In this document: piece by piece, positions 1-12,090 of the stretch
Layout of the letters: every line of letters starts with the position of its first letter
How positions within the stretch are numbered: the stretch's first letter is position 1
Source of the DNA: Diabrotica undecimpunctata
Lineage: Eukaryota > Arthropoda > Insecta > Coleoptera > Chrysomelidae
DNA: 64,000 nucleotides
Direction: 5' to 3'
NCBI RefSeq assembly: GCF_040954645.1
Contig: NC_092805.1
Coordinates: forward strand, 74,075,186-74,139,185
Translations under genes and position numbers: made by a program
The notes under the pieces: generated by a model
What the model was told of the DNA's origin: nothing
Databases searched by the model: none
What the model saw: the letters and a program-made list of their open reading frames with translations, nothing else

Positions 1-19
1 AGAGAAGTACGAAAAATAT

Positions 20-480
20 CAGGTATGAGGAGTGGTATTTGTTAATCTTAATGCCACTTACGACACCTTAAATTATAGGGTATTTCTCCAAAATCTATGT
101 AATATCCCCTGAGGTAATAAACTCACTTGTATTATCCGCGTATGCCTACACAACAGAAAATTTTTCGTATCACTCAATGGTAAGAATAGCAGATGGAGAA
201 CGTAGAATAACTGTCTCTTTGGGGTCCTGTAATGGCACCTACTCTGTATAACATTTACACAACTCATACCAATAAATACTAGGACTTTTATTATGTAGAC
301 GATACATTATCTATTGTTGCACAGCCAAAAACTTTTGTTGGTGAAGTGGAGAAAAATCTAAATCATACCTTAAATACAACAAAAATAGATTATAACTCAA
401 TTTTAAGCCAAACCCCGAAAAAAGTCAGGTGTGCTCCTTCAATGTCCCTAACAGAGACACTTTCACAAATCTAAATATAT
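20..480 (+). pseudogene. Reverse transcriptase remnant of a jockey-like LINE (copy A)
   Basis: Read across several frames, this region gives the palm and finger motifs of a non-LTR reverse transcriptase: an AYDTL-type block, a region like 'NGxRSRW' followed by the 'LxNIYT' block, then VDDTLSIVAQ, which corresponds to the F/YADD catalytic box. A downstream stretch resembles the 'NPxKTQVC' block typical of jockey-like elements. Stops and frameshifts are frequent, so it is long dead. The same blocks recur at 4780-5290 and, on the minus strand, at 22190-22750. Clade assignment is from motif memory only; CR1-type is the main alternative. Confidence 0.6.
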
Positions 481-599
481 ACCTGAACCAATAGTGTCAT
501 GAAATCCTTAAACTCTGGACTCGCTATAAATAGCTTGAAGATAGTTTCTATCACACTTTGTCATTCACAGTACTTTTTTTAAAATCAAATGCCAAACTA

Positions 600-1060
600 G
601 AACCAGAAAATAATATTCTCTGCAAACTTGTCAGCTAAAAATGTGAAGCACGCTTGAACTCTATGCTTCTGCTGCCTAATATACCTTGATAGTATAAGTG
701 ACACCAACACATACTTAACACGTAGATTTAGTTATAAATTAGTCAGTCAAATTCAGCAAATATTAAGACTCACATCCATACATAAGCCCTACAATATCGT
801 AGCTATCAATCCACCTAATATCCGAAGATAAGTAGCTAGAGAGCAAAAGAAACAAAGTCCAGATTCGTAACATCCACTCCACGAATATCAGCCCATTTTA
901 TAACTAAAATCAAGGAAAAAATGGCTATATCAACAAATCTGCAAGATATACAAACAAAAATAAGCTGCTCCTCGCCATCTGATCCCTCGAAAGGAACTTC
1001 CTTATGGTAGTTATCTTTCTTAAATCTGCCAGGAGGACTCTGGCCTGCAAACACCGGTTA
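600..1060 (+). pseudogene. C-terminal remnant of the jockey-like LINE (copy A)
   Basis: Downstream of the RT remnant, fragments in different frames read like the C-terminal region of jockey-type pol: 'NNIL-KLVS' near 610, a block like 'LYNIVAINPPNIRR' near 790-830, then basic and proline-rich patches to about 1060. Stops break every frame. The cognate pieces in copy B (10563-11100) and copy C (21460-22000, reversed) carry different lesions, so the three copies decayed separately. Nothing here could be translated as a functional protein. Confidence 0.45.
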
Positions 1061-2104
1061 ACTTGTGTGCATGTGGGGTGGTACAAGACTTATTACACTT
1101 TCTTAGTAAACTTTACCATTCGAATCGCTCTTTTCTGAAGGGACAAGGTTTATTTATGTGAACTGAACATGTAAAGTACAGTCAGTAAGCTATTACTTAT
1201 AAAGATCATTGCAAATTTGACACTAACTCCACTTATATTGATTACATATTACCCATAAATAGGAGATAAAACATTCAGAAATATGTAATATTGGTGAAGT
1301 TGTATAATTCGTGTTAGATAAATTAATCAGTCTTCCCTTTTTTGTGCACTACTACCCATTTTAACAAAAAATATCTATTTTAGCACATAAATATTTATTT
1401 TGAGATAACCTTCTATCCAGAATTATATGTAGTACACAGATAAAAAAATAAAATAATAAAATAGAAGAAATAAAATAATAAAAAGCTGTATATAAGATAT
1501 CATGAAACAATGGATGAAATAAAAGAAGTTCTTATTAACCGGATTCTTAAATAAAACGTATAAAGACATACTCACGTTAACAAAATATATTAGATAATTT
1601 TCGCATATGAAAAAACACATCCAACTTGGTAATGAAATCCTTTTGTATCTATAAATCTATTTTTAGAAAAGCACGTACCTACCAAAAACAGGTATTTGGT
1701 AGTACACATATCTGTTACATACTGTAATGCGTATGAATGATAACAAAAGTAAGGAGTCCATATGAACCGTTTAGAATATCCGCTGGAAATAAACAGCTTA
1801 ATCCCATAGTTGCCAAACTATCAGAGCTTACTTAAACCTATATACTTATGGTTCCAATATACACGGAAAAAGATCTGAACGACCCCTATAATATATACAC
1901 GTGAACTAAGCGATATACATTCATGATACAGGGGTACTTAGGGGCTCCACAAAATTTTTAAAAATTATGAAACTATACATGTTGACGAATCGACAGAGCC
2001 AATATTATGGAATGGTCAAGTGAGCTCCGTATATCGGTGGCCACTTGACCATGGAGCTCACTTGAACCTGAATTTTAACATGGGCGGAGTCCACTTTATG
2101 CCGT

Positions 2105-2289
<185 letters not shown>

Positions 2290-3479
2290 TCTAGCGGTTA
2301 ATGAGGGCTCCGTACTAAAACGGTATTATACTAACTCCAGGCGAATATACACCGTGTATATTATTATCTGGGTAGCGCTTTATGTGGACTCCGACCAACA
2401 CGTCGGATTAAGTGGATTCCGTAATAGGTTAAAACACTTTTGGGATCCGTATATATTTCTTCTCGTACACAACTAAACTCCTCCGATGTTGCCAATAATT
2501 TGACTAGTCGTAGATTTTTAAATTTTACAGCAGGTACGTTTTGGAACTTCAAATTTATTTAAATATCAATCAATTTAGTCATCGAGAAATTTCACAAATA
2601 GGTACTTGGTTAATGTAGTTAAATATTTTATGGTGGTAATTTATGTTACTTCGACTGTTTTATAACACAGAGTTTCTCTGTGTACCCCATTGGTATGTAC
2701 ATGTTTGCATAACCAACGTTCAAAAATTTTTTTTACTGTAAATTCATGATTATTTTACTAGGAAATATAGTGTTGTTTAATAATAATAAAGTTCAAGCAA
2801 CAATTCCTATATGCATTAACTCGGTGATGATAATTCTGCTCCCCGATACCAGGTAGCAGCCCCGAAACATTACCAGTTTAGAACTATACGCCTTATTATG
2901 GTACTGATATTGCTGCTGCACCTCATAATTGAATAGAATATGCAAGGAAGGTTTTGACAATTTAATAGGATTTCGTGTGTTAGAATATTATTTCTCCAAG
3001 AAAGTGAAGAATATTTATTTGCTATCCGGATTTAATCCATAAATTAAATAATAGAATGCTATAAAATAATGCTAGTAGCAGCAAAAAAAGCGGTCTAATA
3101 GTCACTAATGAAAAAATCAAATAAATGTTCTTTAACATATAAAAGAGAGGATCTAGAGTAGGGCATAACGGAACAATAAAGCCATATAATTTTGAAAGAT
3201 TGCAGCGTCTTAGATATCGTAGGTAATGTTGTTACATAAAAAATAAAAGGGAATATTCAGGTAGCTAACTGATGTATATCTATATATAACCCTCTTTTAA
3301 ATCCAGAAGTCTAATTCGAATCTCTAAAATCAGGATATATAAAATTGTGATCAAACCAGTGCTAATGCTAGACCAGGATTGCTAGAAAAGCCATCAGAGG
3401 TATTTTCCAACTTTTTTCAGAGGTATTTTCCGAACTAATTCCAAGGTCAAACACATATATAAAGATAGCAACGCCGTAC

Positions 3480-5297
3480 AAGAAACTAAATCTCAGTGCT
3501 AAAGTTGCGCTGGCTTTATCCAAAGACTCTATAAAAACTGCATTGCCAAGTTAAATTGGGAGGATGCCTCAAGAGAAAAAAGTCCCTTAGGACTTCCACA
3601 AATGAAGAGAGAGCTAACATATGGTCAGATTTAGGAATAATGAGACTGTCTACCGACCCATCATATTTATCAACACCTGCTATCCTACCTACAATCAATA
3701 CTTATCTGTTGTGAACTATCAAATAAATTACATGTAATCAAACGAACTAGGCTTAAAAACAAAATTATCCTAGGAAAGGCACTTCAGAAATATTGACATA
3801 AATCTTAAAATCTTTCGAATTGGGTATGTATATGTATTACCATAGAAAATGAAAGCAAGAGAACTATAATTATGAAACGAAAAGATTACGAAATGAAAAG
3901 ATTATATAAATCCCTTATATTTACACAGACTGTTTTACAAAAGGTGAACGAATGAGCATAAAAACACAGCTGTTTTAAAAACTTAATATTATTAGACGAA
4001 TTTAGGATCAATTTCACTCAAAATATGATATGCTAAAATATGATACGACATTAAAAAAGGCAATGACTTTTACAGCTGATTGCCACATAAATATCAATGT
4101 TACCCAAATATGATGATTTTGTCACAGCATATGAATATTGTCTCATACTGTTATATAGCAATTTGTTGTCACATTTTAACCTGTTTATTTCCTTATTATC
4201 CATATATGAGTTGTAAACCGATATTACAAGCTCATTTACTTTTCACAAAGAGACTATATATTAAGTACAGTTATTATTAAACAAATCTGACTCGAAATAT
4301 CGTCTAAAAGTAACAGTATGTAAAATTTAAATTTTTATTGAAAGTAAAAGATTATTCATTTTATGGAGTTCAAAGTAGAAGACTTCACGAAATTTGTAGT
4401 AACAATAAGACCACCCCAATCGAGCGTACTCTCGGTAGTGAATAATTACTTAATCGGTTAATTCTTCAATCACCCGTTCAATATGATTTTTGTCAAATCG
4501 GTCCTTTTTAGGACCAACTATTCTAATTATGTCTATAAATATTAAGGACATATCTACAGATAAAGACACTCTACTTAAGCTTATCAGACATGCGCTTAAC
4601 ACAAATGTGACGTATTTCTACTGCAGGAAGCAAATAGGGGGCCAAACCCACGGTATTTGGTATTAAGCTGATCGCTGAAAATAACGAAATAAACATAATA
4701 AATGCCGGCAAAGAAGCAAAGAAAAACTTAAAATGAGAGAGGACAAAACCAGTCAGCTGAGGAAACCTTTCAACGATGTTGAGTTTGGATCATGAGGAGT
4801 GGTATTTGTCAATCTAAATTCTGCTTACGACACCTTAAATTAAAGAACATTTCTCCAAAATCTATGTGATATCCCCTTAGGTAATAAACTCACTTGTATT
4901 ATTCACGTATGCCTACATAATAGAAGATTTTCCGTATCATTCAATGGTAAGAATAGAAGATGAAGATGGAGAACGTAGAAGAACGGTCTCCTTTGGGGTA
5001 CCGTAATGGCCCCTACACTGTATAACATTTACACAACCCATACCAGTAAAGACTAGGACTTTTATTATGTAGACGATACATCTATTGTTGCACAAACAAA
5101 AACTTTTTTTTCTGAAGTGGAGAAAAATCTAATTCATATCTTAAACACAACAAAAATAGATTATATATCAATTTTAAGCCAAACCCTGGAAAAAGTCAGG
5201 TGTGCTCCTTCAATGTCCCTAACAGAGACGCTTTCACAAATTTGAACATATACCTGAACCAATAGTGTTATGAAATCCTTAAACACACTTTGTAATT
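3480..5297 (+). pseudogene. Jockey-like LINE pol remnant (endonuclease and RT parts), copy B
   Basis: Around 3590-3720 one frame gives 'IWSDLGIMRLSTDPSYLS', resembling the 'LSTDxPTYxxS' block of jockey-type APE endonucleases. At 4780-5290 the RT blocks of copy A recur with many stops, including a YVDDTS-type catalytic box near 5070. Length and motif order match a full LINE pol compressed by deletions. The reading frame is lost. The insertion at 5310 removed the link to the C-terminal part, which resumes at 10563. Confidence 0.5.
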
Positions 5298-5309
5298 CAC
5301 AGAACTTTA
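5298..5309. repeat. 12-bp target-site duplication, left copy
   Basis: CACAGAACTTTA is repeated exactly at 10551-10562. The uninterrupted copy A has the related string 'cacagtactttt' near 567, which confirms that one repeat is extra. The pair brackets the 5310-10550 insertion. Confidence 0.85.
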
Positions 5310-5466
5310 AAAGTGAAACTGGAACAAAACCATGAAGTGGAGAGTTGCCCTAGACTCCAGCACAGATCAGAGGTAATGTAAGTCGATAAAACCTCACCAG
5401 CTCCAGTGGGTCATGTAAGATGCCCCCATTTTCAATTTTTAGTTTTTATTAATCAACAAAGTTAAC

Positions 5467-5480
5467 AGTCTATTGCATTT
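5467..5480. repeat. 14-bp target-site duplication of the R1-clade LINE, left copy
   Basis: AGTCTATTGCATTT occurs here and again at 10229-10242, directly after the LINE's short poly(A). This fixes both ends of the LINE insertion. Confidence 0.9.
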
Positions 5481-5489
5481 CCATCCGAA

Positions 5490-6090
5490 GGTGGAGACAT
5501 CCTCGTAAAATTAAAAGGGAAGGGAGCCGCGGAAAAATTGAAAAAAGAAATGGATACGAGGATGTCTGGTATGAACATGGCCATACGTAAAAAGGAAATC
5601 CATTTTACAATAACGGGGTTGGACCCTGGTGTAACAGAGGAGAGGCTACATAGCGCCTTAAAGGCATACACAGGTATCCCCAAAGACGAAGTGGACATAA
5701 AAACGCTAAGGACCAGTAGGTACGGGGAACAGGTGGCTACTATAGCCGTACGCCCAACAAAAGCCGCAGAATTAAGGAAATATAGCTCAATCATTATAGG
5801 CTGGGTGTCATGCCCGATCATGGAAAAATACACGCCCGTAAGATGTTACAAATGCCTCTTATACGGGCACAGTACTTATGAGTGCAAGGGTGAAAGCAGG
5901 GTAGCATCCTGTACAACTGCTTTAACAGCGGTCACACGGCGGTGCAGTGTAGCGGCACTGCTTACTGCCTTACATGTAAAGAGGAAGGGCATCGCATGGA
6001 TCGCATGGCATGTCCAGCCTATAGGGCGTGGGTATACGGCAGGGGAGGGGAAAGAAAGCCCCGCTAAACATTCGTAAAAAAAAGAAAAAA
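5490..6090 (+). pseudogene. Gag-like ORF1 fragment of the R1-clade LINE
   Basis: An open frame from the LINE's truncated 5' end to 6077 encodes a basic, globular RNA-binding domain followed by zinc knuckles. The first CCHC box (YKCLLYGHSTYECK, about 5848-5889) is in frame. Two further knuckle-like blocks follow at about 5906-6010, but only in the +1 frame (YNCFNSGHTAVQC and YCLTCKEEGH...C), which puts a frameshift near 5900. In R1-type elements this protein coats the RNA and supports RNP assembly. The N-terminal half is missing. Confidence 0.85.
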
Positions 6091-6214
6091 GAAAACAAAG
6101 AGGCGAGAGGTGGTCTCCTGGAGAACGAGGGTGGGCCCATATACAGTCCACCAGTGAAACAGGAGACCATCTCTGACAGAATTTCGTTTAAAACAGCTAA
6201 GAGCAAGAATAGAT

Positions 6215-6440
6215 TTTATCCATTTTTTGTTTATTTGTATTTATAATAATCTATTTTTACCCATTTATTTTTATTTAACGAAATATTTTATTTATACAAA
6301 CGCTATTTATTTGATTTATTTTATTTACATTTTTTATTTAATGAACTATTTTATTTATACTTATATAAATTGTATTTATTTATTTTATTTATCTATTTTA
6401 TCTATATTTATTTATTTTAGTTCGTAGGTATTTTAATTTA
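6215..6440 (+). repeat. TTTATTTA-rich low-complexity spacer between ORF1 and ORF2
   Basis: Nearly pure T/A sequence made of TTTAT and ATTTA words separates the two LINE ORFs. A second such patch lies in the 3' UTR at about 9490-9590. It breaks the otherwise GC-richer composition of the element and looks like local expansion of a simple repeat after or during reverse transcription. Confidence 0.8.
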
Positions 6441-6514
6441 TTGACGAGACGTGAATCCGACGCAGTAACGATCTCAGGGAACTGAACCAAAACGGACCTC
6501 AAGGATCAACCTGG

Positions 6515-9394
6515 TATACGGATATTGCAGGTGAACGTGGGCAGAGCGCGCCGCGCGCACGACCTTGTGCACGCAAAAGCCTGCAAGCTAGAAACAGACC
6601 TGCTCATCGTCCCAGAACCAAACAAGAAGATTACTTCAGGCGGTGGTTGGGTCCAGGATGACGGAAAAAACGTGGCGGTGCTCATTAGAAACAGGGATGT
6701 GGGAGTGCGGAGCATCGTCAGGGGGGGGGAACTATATCCTCATTAGGTTGAGGGATTTCTGCCTCCCGGCATGTTACATATCCCCCAACATCCCTATGTT
6801 GAGGTACAAAGCCATCGTAGACGAAATAATGAGCGCCGCCACAAATGAAAATGAAATTTTGATCGCCGGGGACATAAACGCGAAATCCATGTTATGGGGT
6901 TCCCCCATAAACGACAAAAAGGGGGAACTCTGGAACGAATGGATAGCCCAGGCTGGCCTCCAAGTATTAAACAACGATAAACCAACCTTCGTGAGAGGGG
7001 CCAGCCAAACACACATTGATGTCACGATCGCGAGTGAAAGGCTATCCAGAAGAGTGCACGGGTGGGATGTCCTCGACGATCAATTATTCACCTACCACCG
7101 TTATATAAAATACAACATAAAGGTAAAAGGGGGAGTAAGGCGGCCGATAGGTCACACGGAAATCTATTTTAATAAAACCACGTACCTATCGGAGGTCAGA
7201 AATATCAATGAGGACGAGATTTCTGACCTTGGTCAACTGAGAAGAGCACTAGAAAATGCTGCAAAGTTAGCCATCGTGAAGAGAAAGGAAAATAAAAAAT
7301 CCCCCTACTGGTGGACGGATGAGATAGAAGGTCTACGGGAGAGATGCCTCAGAGCTCGAAGAAATTACACGAGAAGCCAGGGCAACCTCGAGCTTAAAGA
7401 AATATACAAAGATCTAAAGAGAACCCTAAATAAAAAAATAAGAGAGGAAAAAAAAGAAAAGTGGCAGACCCTGATAAAAGCATTGGAAGAGGATATATGG
7501 GGCGACGTATATAAAATTACCATGAAGACGTTGAAGGTCATGGCCCCATATAAACTCGACGAGGACCAGCGGATGGAATCAGCTGAACTCCTCTTCCCCA
7601 CCAAAGAAATCCAAAATTTTATAAAAATCTTTCCAACAATGGTAGAGGAGTTCACAGAAGAGGAAATACGAACCGCTGGCCAGGAAATGAAGACAGGGAA
7701 AGCTCCCGGCCCCGACGGGCTGCCACCAGAGGAAATTAAAATTGTAGCAACTGAGAAACCAGGTTTTTATCAGAAGAATATGTAACGACCTACTGCAGAA
7801 ACAAGAGTTTCCCAGGGACTTAAAGGAAGCGAACCTAGTTCTACTCCTAAAGCCTGGGAAACCCCCCGATTCAGCATCCTCTTATCGGCCAATATGCCTC
7901 CTGGACTGCCTTGGTAAGTTCTATGAAAGACTTATCAAGAAGAGGCTGGAAGGCGTGTTGGAAGATATGAGAGTGTTATCAAATCAACAGTATGGGTTTC
8001 GTAAAGGTAGATCGACAATCGATGCCGCTACCTGGATAAGGGACGCGGCAAAAACAAGCAAGAAAAGATGGGTGGTTCTTGTTTTGTTGGACATAAAAAA
8101 TGCATTTAATTCAGCAAATTGGGGCCTTATAGTAGACAAAATCGTCGAATGGGCCCCAGAATATATGTCCAATATAATAAAGGACTACCTATCTGACAGA
8201 ACCGTATGCATATCGAAAAAAAAGAAGAAAGAGATGACCGCGGGAGTACCCCAGGGGTCAGTCCTGGGACCTTTACTATGGAATATATTATATAACGGGG
8301 TACTAGAAGTAAACAAGGAGAGTGGAGTGAGAGCGATTGCATACGCGGACGATCTAGCTTTACTAGTCGAAGACGATACGAATTGGGGAATAATAGGAAA
8401 AGTAAATAGAGCAATACGAAAGACCGCGGCCTGGATAGAAAGAAATGACCTAAAACTAGCAGTAGAGAAGACGGAAGCCATAATCTTGAGGGGACCGAGA
8501 AAAAGAAATGATATTTTATTTGAATACAAAGGCTCCGCAATAAGACCCCAGAAGACAGTGAAATACTTAGGTATAATATTTGACGACAGGATTACATTCG
8601 GACAACACGTACAAGAAGCATGTCGGAAGGCAGAAAAAAGGACCTCCACGCTAAATAAACTGATGCCAAATATAGGGGGTCCGGGATCTCAGAAAAGGAC
8701 AGTGATGCTGCAATCAATCCTGTCCATAGTGTTGTACGGGGCCCCAGTGTGGCACGAGGTCCTTCGAATGACAAAGTACAAAGACATGCTTCTTAGGGCT
8801 CAGAGAAAACCTCTGATCAGGGTGTGCAGCGCGTACAGAACCGTATCAACCATAGCCTTACAGGTGGTGGCTGGTTCTGTACCGGTGCATATTCTGGCCG
8901 GAGAAAGAGTCCGAATGTACCGAAGGGGCAATGGGGCAATAGGTTCAGGACCACAGGAAAGGACGAGAAGTCTACAGACGTGGCAGAGGGAATGGACAAC
9001 CGAAGTCGGAAAGGCGGCGTGGACGAGATCCCTGATTCCGGATGTGGTGAGGTGGTACGAATGCCGGCATCGGCGCGTTAACTACTACTTCACACAGTTC
9101 TTGACGGTACATGGATCGTTTAGGAAATTTACCCACCGTATAGGGAAGACCGCGGACGATCTATGTCCCGAGTGTGGAGTGGTGGATGACGCGCAGCATG
9201 TTGTGTTCGAGTGCCCTGAATATCATGCAGGGCGTACCGAGCTACAGCTGGGTCTTGGATCCCCTCTAGGCGAGCCTCACGAGTTAATCGATAAAGCTGT
9301 CGATAGCAAGAGAGACTTCGACCTGGTCATTGCTTTTGTTACCAAGACAATCAAACACAAAGAGGAAAAAGAAAGGCATCTGCAAGCGGGATGA
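6515..9394 (+). pseudogene. Pol of the R1-clade LINE: APE endonuclease, RT, CCHC knuckle
   Basis: Pieces in three frames give one pol. The endonuclease N-terminus (6525-6640) reads like 'NVGRARRAHDLVHAKACK', followed by LIVPEPN. A frameshift at about 6640-6730 leads to the endonuclease core, with AGDINAKSMLWGSP (near 6865) and THIDVTIAS (near 7010). The RT begins with GKAPGPDGLP (7698). A frameshift near 7760 leads to the frame running to 9394, containing QYGFRKGRSTIDA, LLDIKNAF, GVPQGSVLGPLLWN and the catalytic AYADDL box (8339-8356). The C-terminus has a CPEC...HVVFEC knuckle (about 9165-9213). These activities nick target DNA and prime reverse transcription. Because of the frameshifts it cannot be translated as one protein. 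Confidence 0.92.
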
Positions 9395-9442
9395 CCGATC
9401 GTCACTATTTATTTTTTAACGTGTTTGTGTCATGTACGTCAA

Positions 9443-9773
9443 GGCAGTCAGCGGGGGAGGACCCTTTACATCCAAACTATGTTGACTGCCCTTATTTTAT
9501 TTTATATATTTTGTTTTATCTATTTATTTATTTATTTACCAGTTTTATTTATACAACATTTTACCGTTTTTACTCTAATTTTATTTAACTGTGGTGTATG
9601 TCTTAAGAGACATTCAGTAAGGGAAGGACTTTTACATCCGACTCAGACTGAGTGCCTCTTGTGTTTCTTGTTTTGTTTCTGTTTTGATTTATGTTTTCCT
9701 TGTTCTACCCGTGTACATCCTGGGGCAGTTAGCAGGGGAGGACCTTTTACATACAACCTATGCCGACTGCCTC
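9443..9773 (+). other. Three repeated stem-loops in the LINE 3' UTR
   Basis: Three imperfect repeats at 9443-9490, 9608-9657 and 9722-9773 share the core GGGGAGGACCNTTTACAT. Each core is flanked by complementary arms: GGCAGTCAGC with GTTGACTGCC in the first, CATTCAGT with ACTGAGTG in the second, GGGGCAGTTAGC with GCCGACTGCCTC in the third. The arms co-vary between repeats, which supports a conserved RNA hairpin. LINE 3' UTR structures are known to be recognised by the cognate RT in some clades; a role here is inference. Confidence 0.65.
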
Positions 9774-10228
9774 CGTGTTTTAAATCTTGAGTTTTGAATG
9801 AATGTGTGTATTGAATGAATGAATTGATGAAAATAAGAATGTTTGGCGTTACTCGTAATTACCAACTGGTTCTGTCTCGCTAGTTCCATCATGGAGGGAC
9901 GGCAGCTCGGTCGCCCGACCCGCAAATGAGTTGCGCCGGACGGTCACTTCACCGACCAGTCTGCCGCGAGGCTTTTGCGGAGGGGGGAGGATAGGAGGCC
10001 GCCAAACCAATGGAATGCACGCAGAAAGTGCCAGAGGGAATTAGGAGTAAGGTCGGCAGGTCAGACATGCACGCGAAGTGCGGTTCCAGACCCGTCGGCT
10101 GGAGGAAGAGGGGGTGAGTTTAGTCGGTAGGCGGCCTCGCCACGCGGTGAAGCGTGCCGGGCTGAATCCGACACACCTGGGACACCTTCCCAGACGGTCT
10201 TTTTGAAGATTCTCACCTCCCAAAAAAA

Positions 10229-10242
10229 AGTCTATTGCATTT
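10229..10242. repeat. 14-bp target-site duplication of the R1-clade LINE, right copy
   Basis: Second copy of AGTCTATTGCATTT. It follows the LINE's poly(A) tract at 10222-10229, with which it overlaps by one A. Confidence 0.9.
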
Positions 10243-10337
10243 ACCTTTATAAATACCATGAGGATTGTTTTTAATACTGATGTCGTTCCAATGTTTTTAT
10301 GTGGTCATACAATGTTTTTTAACAACTTTTTATTAAA

Positions 10338-10365
10338 CTGATGATGGAATGATTCAATTCCAAAA
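10338..10365 (+). ncRNA. Hammerhead-ribozyme-like core (degraded)
   Basis: CTGATGA at 10338-10344 is followed by a perfect 6-bp hairpin (TGGAAT, 6-nt loop, ATTCCA), then AAAA. A hammerhead needs CUGAUGA, stem II and then GAAA. Here the G after 'ATTCC' is A, as expected from CpG decay of CCGAAA. Such motifs are known in Penelope-like elements and retrozymes. Stem III and the cleavage-site strand are not clear, so activity is doubtful. Confidence 0.35.
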
Positions 10366-10418
10366 AGATCTTCTTTAAAATAAAAATTTTAAGCTTTTAA
10401 TAAGCATTTTTTATACCT

Positions 10419-10550
10419 TAATACACACGAACACCACGTGCTTTGTATTCAACAGGTATACTAGCCACTCCTGGATATCTCCACTTCACGGTTTTGTTCC
10501 AGTTTCACTTTTTTTTATACCTTAATACACACGAACACCACGTGCTTTGT
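10419..10550. repeat. Tandem terminal repeat of the short split element
   Basis: The string 'cttaatacacacgaacacc' followed by 'acgtgctttgt' occurs at about 10420-10450 and again at 10521-10550, about 100 bp apart. The second copy ends at the target duplication. The unit between them also carries the inverse of the element's left end (10480-10508). Confidence 0.75.
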
Positions 10551-10562
10551 CACAGAACTTTA
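10551..10562. repeat. 12-bp target-site duplication, right copy
   Basis: Exact repeat of 5298-5309 (CACAGAACTTTA). Unit X copy B resumes directly after it. Confidence 0.85.
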
Positions 10563-12090
10563 TTTAAAACTAAATAACAAACTAGAACCAGAAAAATAAT
10601 ATTCTATGCGAACTTGTCAGCTAAAAATGGGAAGCACATCCTTCCACTCTTAAAACGTAGACGGTTGAACTCTATGCTTCTGCTGCCGAATATTCCTTGC
10701 TTGTATGAGTGATATCGATACGTACTTAACACGTAGATTTAGCTATAAATTAGTCAGCCAAATTCAGCGGATATTAAGACTCACATCCATGCATAAGCTC
10801 TACAATATCGTAGTTATCAATCCACCTAATATCCGAATATAAGTGGCTAGAGAACAAAAGAAACAAAGTCTAGATTCGTAACATCCACTCCACGAATAAC
10901 AACCCATTTTATGACTAGAATCGAGGAAAAACTGGCTAGATCAACACATCTGCAAGATATACAAAAAAAATAAGCTGCTTCCTGCCATCTGAACCCTCGA
11001 ACGGCAGTTCCTTATGGTAGTTATCTTCTTTAAATCTGCCAGGAGGACTCTTGCCTGCAAACACCGTTTAACCTGTGTAAATCTGGGGTAATACAAGATT
11101 CATTACACTTTCTTAGTTGACTTTGCCATTCAATCGCTTTTTTCTGAAGGTTTATTTATTTGAACTGAACATGTAAATTACAGTCAGCAAGCTATTACTT
11201 ATAAAGATCATTGACACTAACTACACTTATATTGACTACATATTACCCCTTAATAGGAGATAAAACATTCAGAAGTATGTAATATGGGTGAAGTGGTATA
11301 ATTCTTGTTAGATAAATTAAGCATTCTTCCCTTTTTTGTGCACTACTATCCATTTTTACACAAAAATATCTATTTTAGCACTTAAATATTTATTTTGAGA
11401 TAACCTTCTGTCCAGAATTATATGTAGTACACAGATAAAACCAGAAATAAAATAATAAAAAATCTGTATACAAGATATCATAAAACAATGGATGAAATAA
11501 AAGTTCTTATTTATCGAATTCTTAAATAAAACGTATGAAGGCATACTCACGTTAACAAAATACATTAGGAAATTTCCGCATATGAAAAAAATCCAATTTG
11601 GTAACGAAATCCTTTTGTATCTATAAAGCTATTTTTAGAAAAGCACGTACCTACCAAAAACAGGTAGTTAATAGTATACATATCTGTTACACACTGTAAT
11701 GCGTATGAATGATAACAAAAATAAGGAGTCCATATAAACCGTTCAGACTATACGCGAGAAGTATACAGCTTAATGGCAGAGTTGCCAAACTATCAGAGCT
11801 TACTTAAACCGACATACTTATAGTTCCAATCTACAGTGAAAAAGATCTGAACGACCCCTATAAGATATACACGTGAACTAAGCAATATACATTCATGATA
11901 CAGGGGTACTTAAGGGCTCCACAAAATTTTTAAAAATTATGAAACTATACATGTTGACGAATCGACAGAGCCAATATTATGGAATGGTTAAGTGAGCTCC
12001 GTATATCGGTGTCCACTTGACTACGGAGCTTACTTGAACCTGAATTTTAACATGGGCGGAGTCTACTTTATGCCGTAGATATATATATAT

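Larger units (their letters stand above)
5481..10228 (+). mobile_element. 5'-truncated R1-clade non-LTR retrotransposon
   Basis: A 4.7-kb LINE with a 14-bp TSD and a terminal A8 tract. Order: gag with CCHC knuckles (5490-6090), an AT-rich spacer, pol with an N-terminal APE endonuclease, RT and a C-terminal CCHC knuckle (6515-9394), then an 830-bp 3' UTR that is GC-rich in its last 350 bp. The gag frame is open right up to the left TSD with no start codon, so the 5' end is truncated. The pol organisation matches the R1/TRAS/Waldo group. It is not in rDNA here, so it is not a canonical R1 insertion. Pol contains at least three frameshifts, so the element is inactive. Base composition of pol (GC-richer) differs from its surroundings. 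Confidence 0.9.
5310..10550. mobile_element. Short non-autonomous repeat (about 480 bp, possibly Penelope-like) split by an R1 LINE
   Basis: Bracketed by the 12-bp duplication. With the LINE removed it is 5310-5480 plus 10243-10550. Its left end (5313-5346) contains 'gtgaaactggaacaaaacc', whose near-exact inverse lies at 10480-10508. Its right end carries a roughly 30-bp string twice (10419-10450 and 10521-10550). This mix of inverted and tandem terminal repeats, together with a hammerhead-like core at 10338, recalls the terminal architecture of Penelope-like elements, but no RT or GIY-YIG sequence is present. It could equally be an unrelated MITE or retrozyme-like repeat. Confidence 0.5.

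Noticed and set aside
8127..8774. Minus-strand frames of up to 154 codons opposite the R1-clade pol
   Set aside because: Antisense shadows of a clear RT frame; composition mirrors the sense codons.
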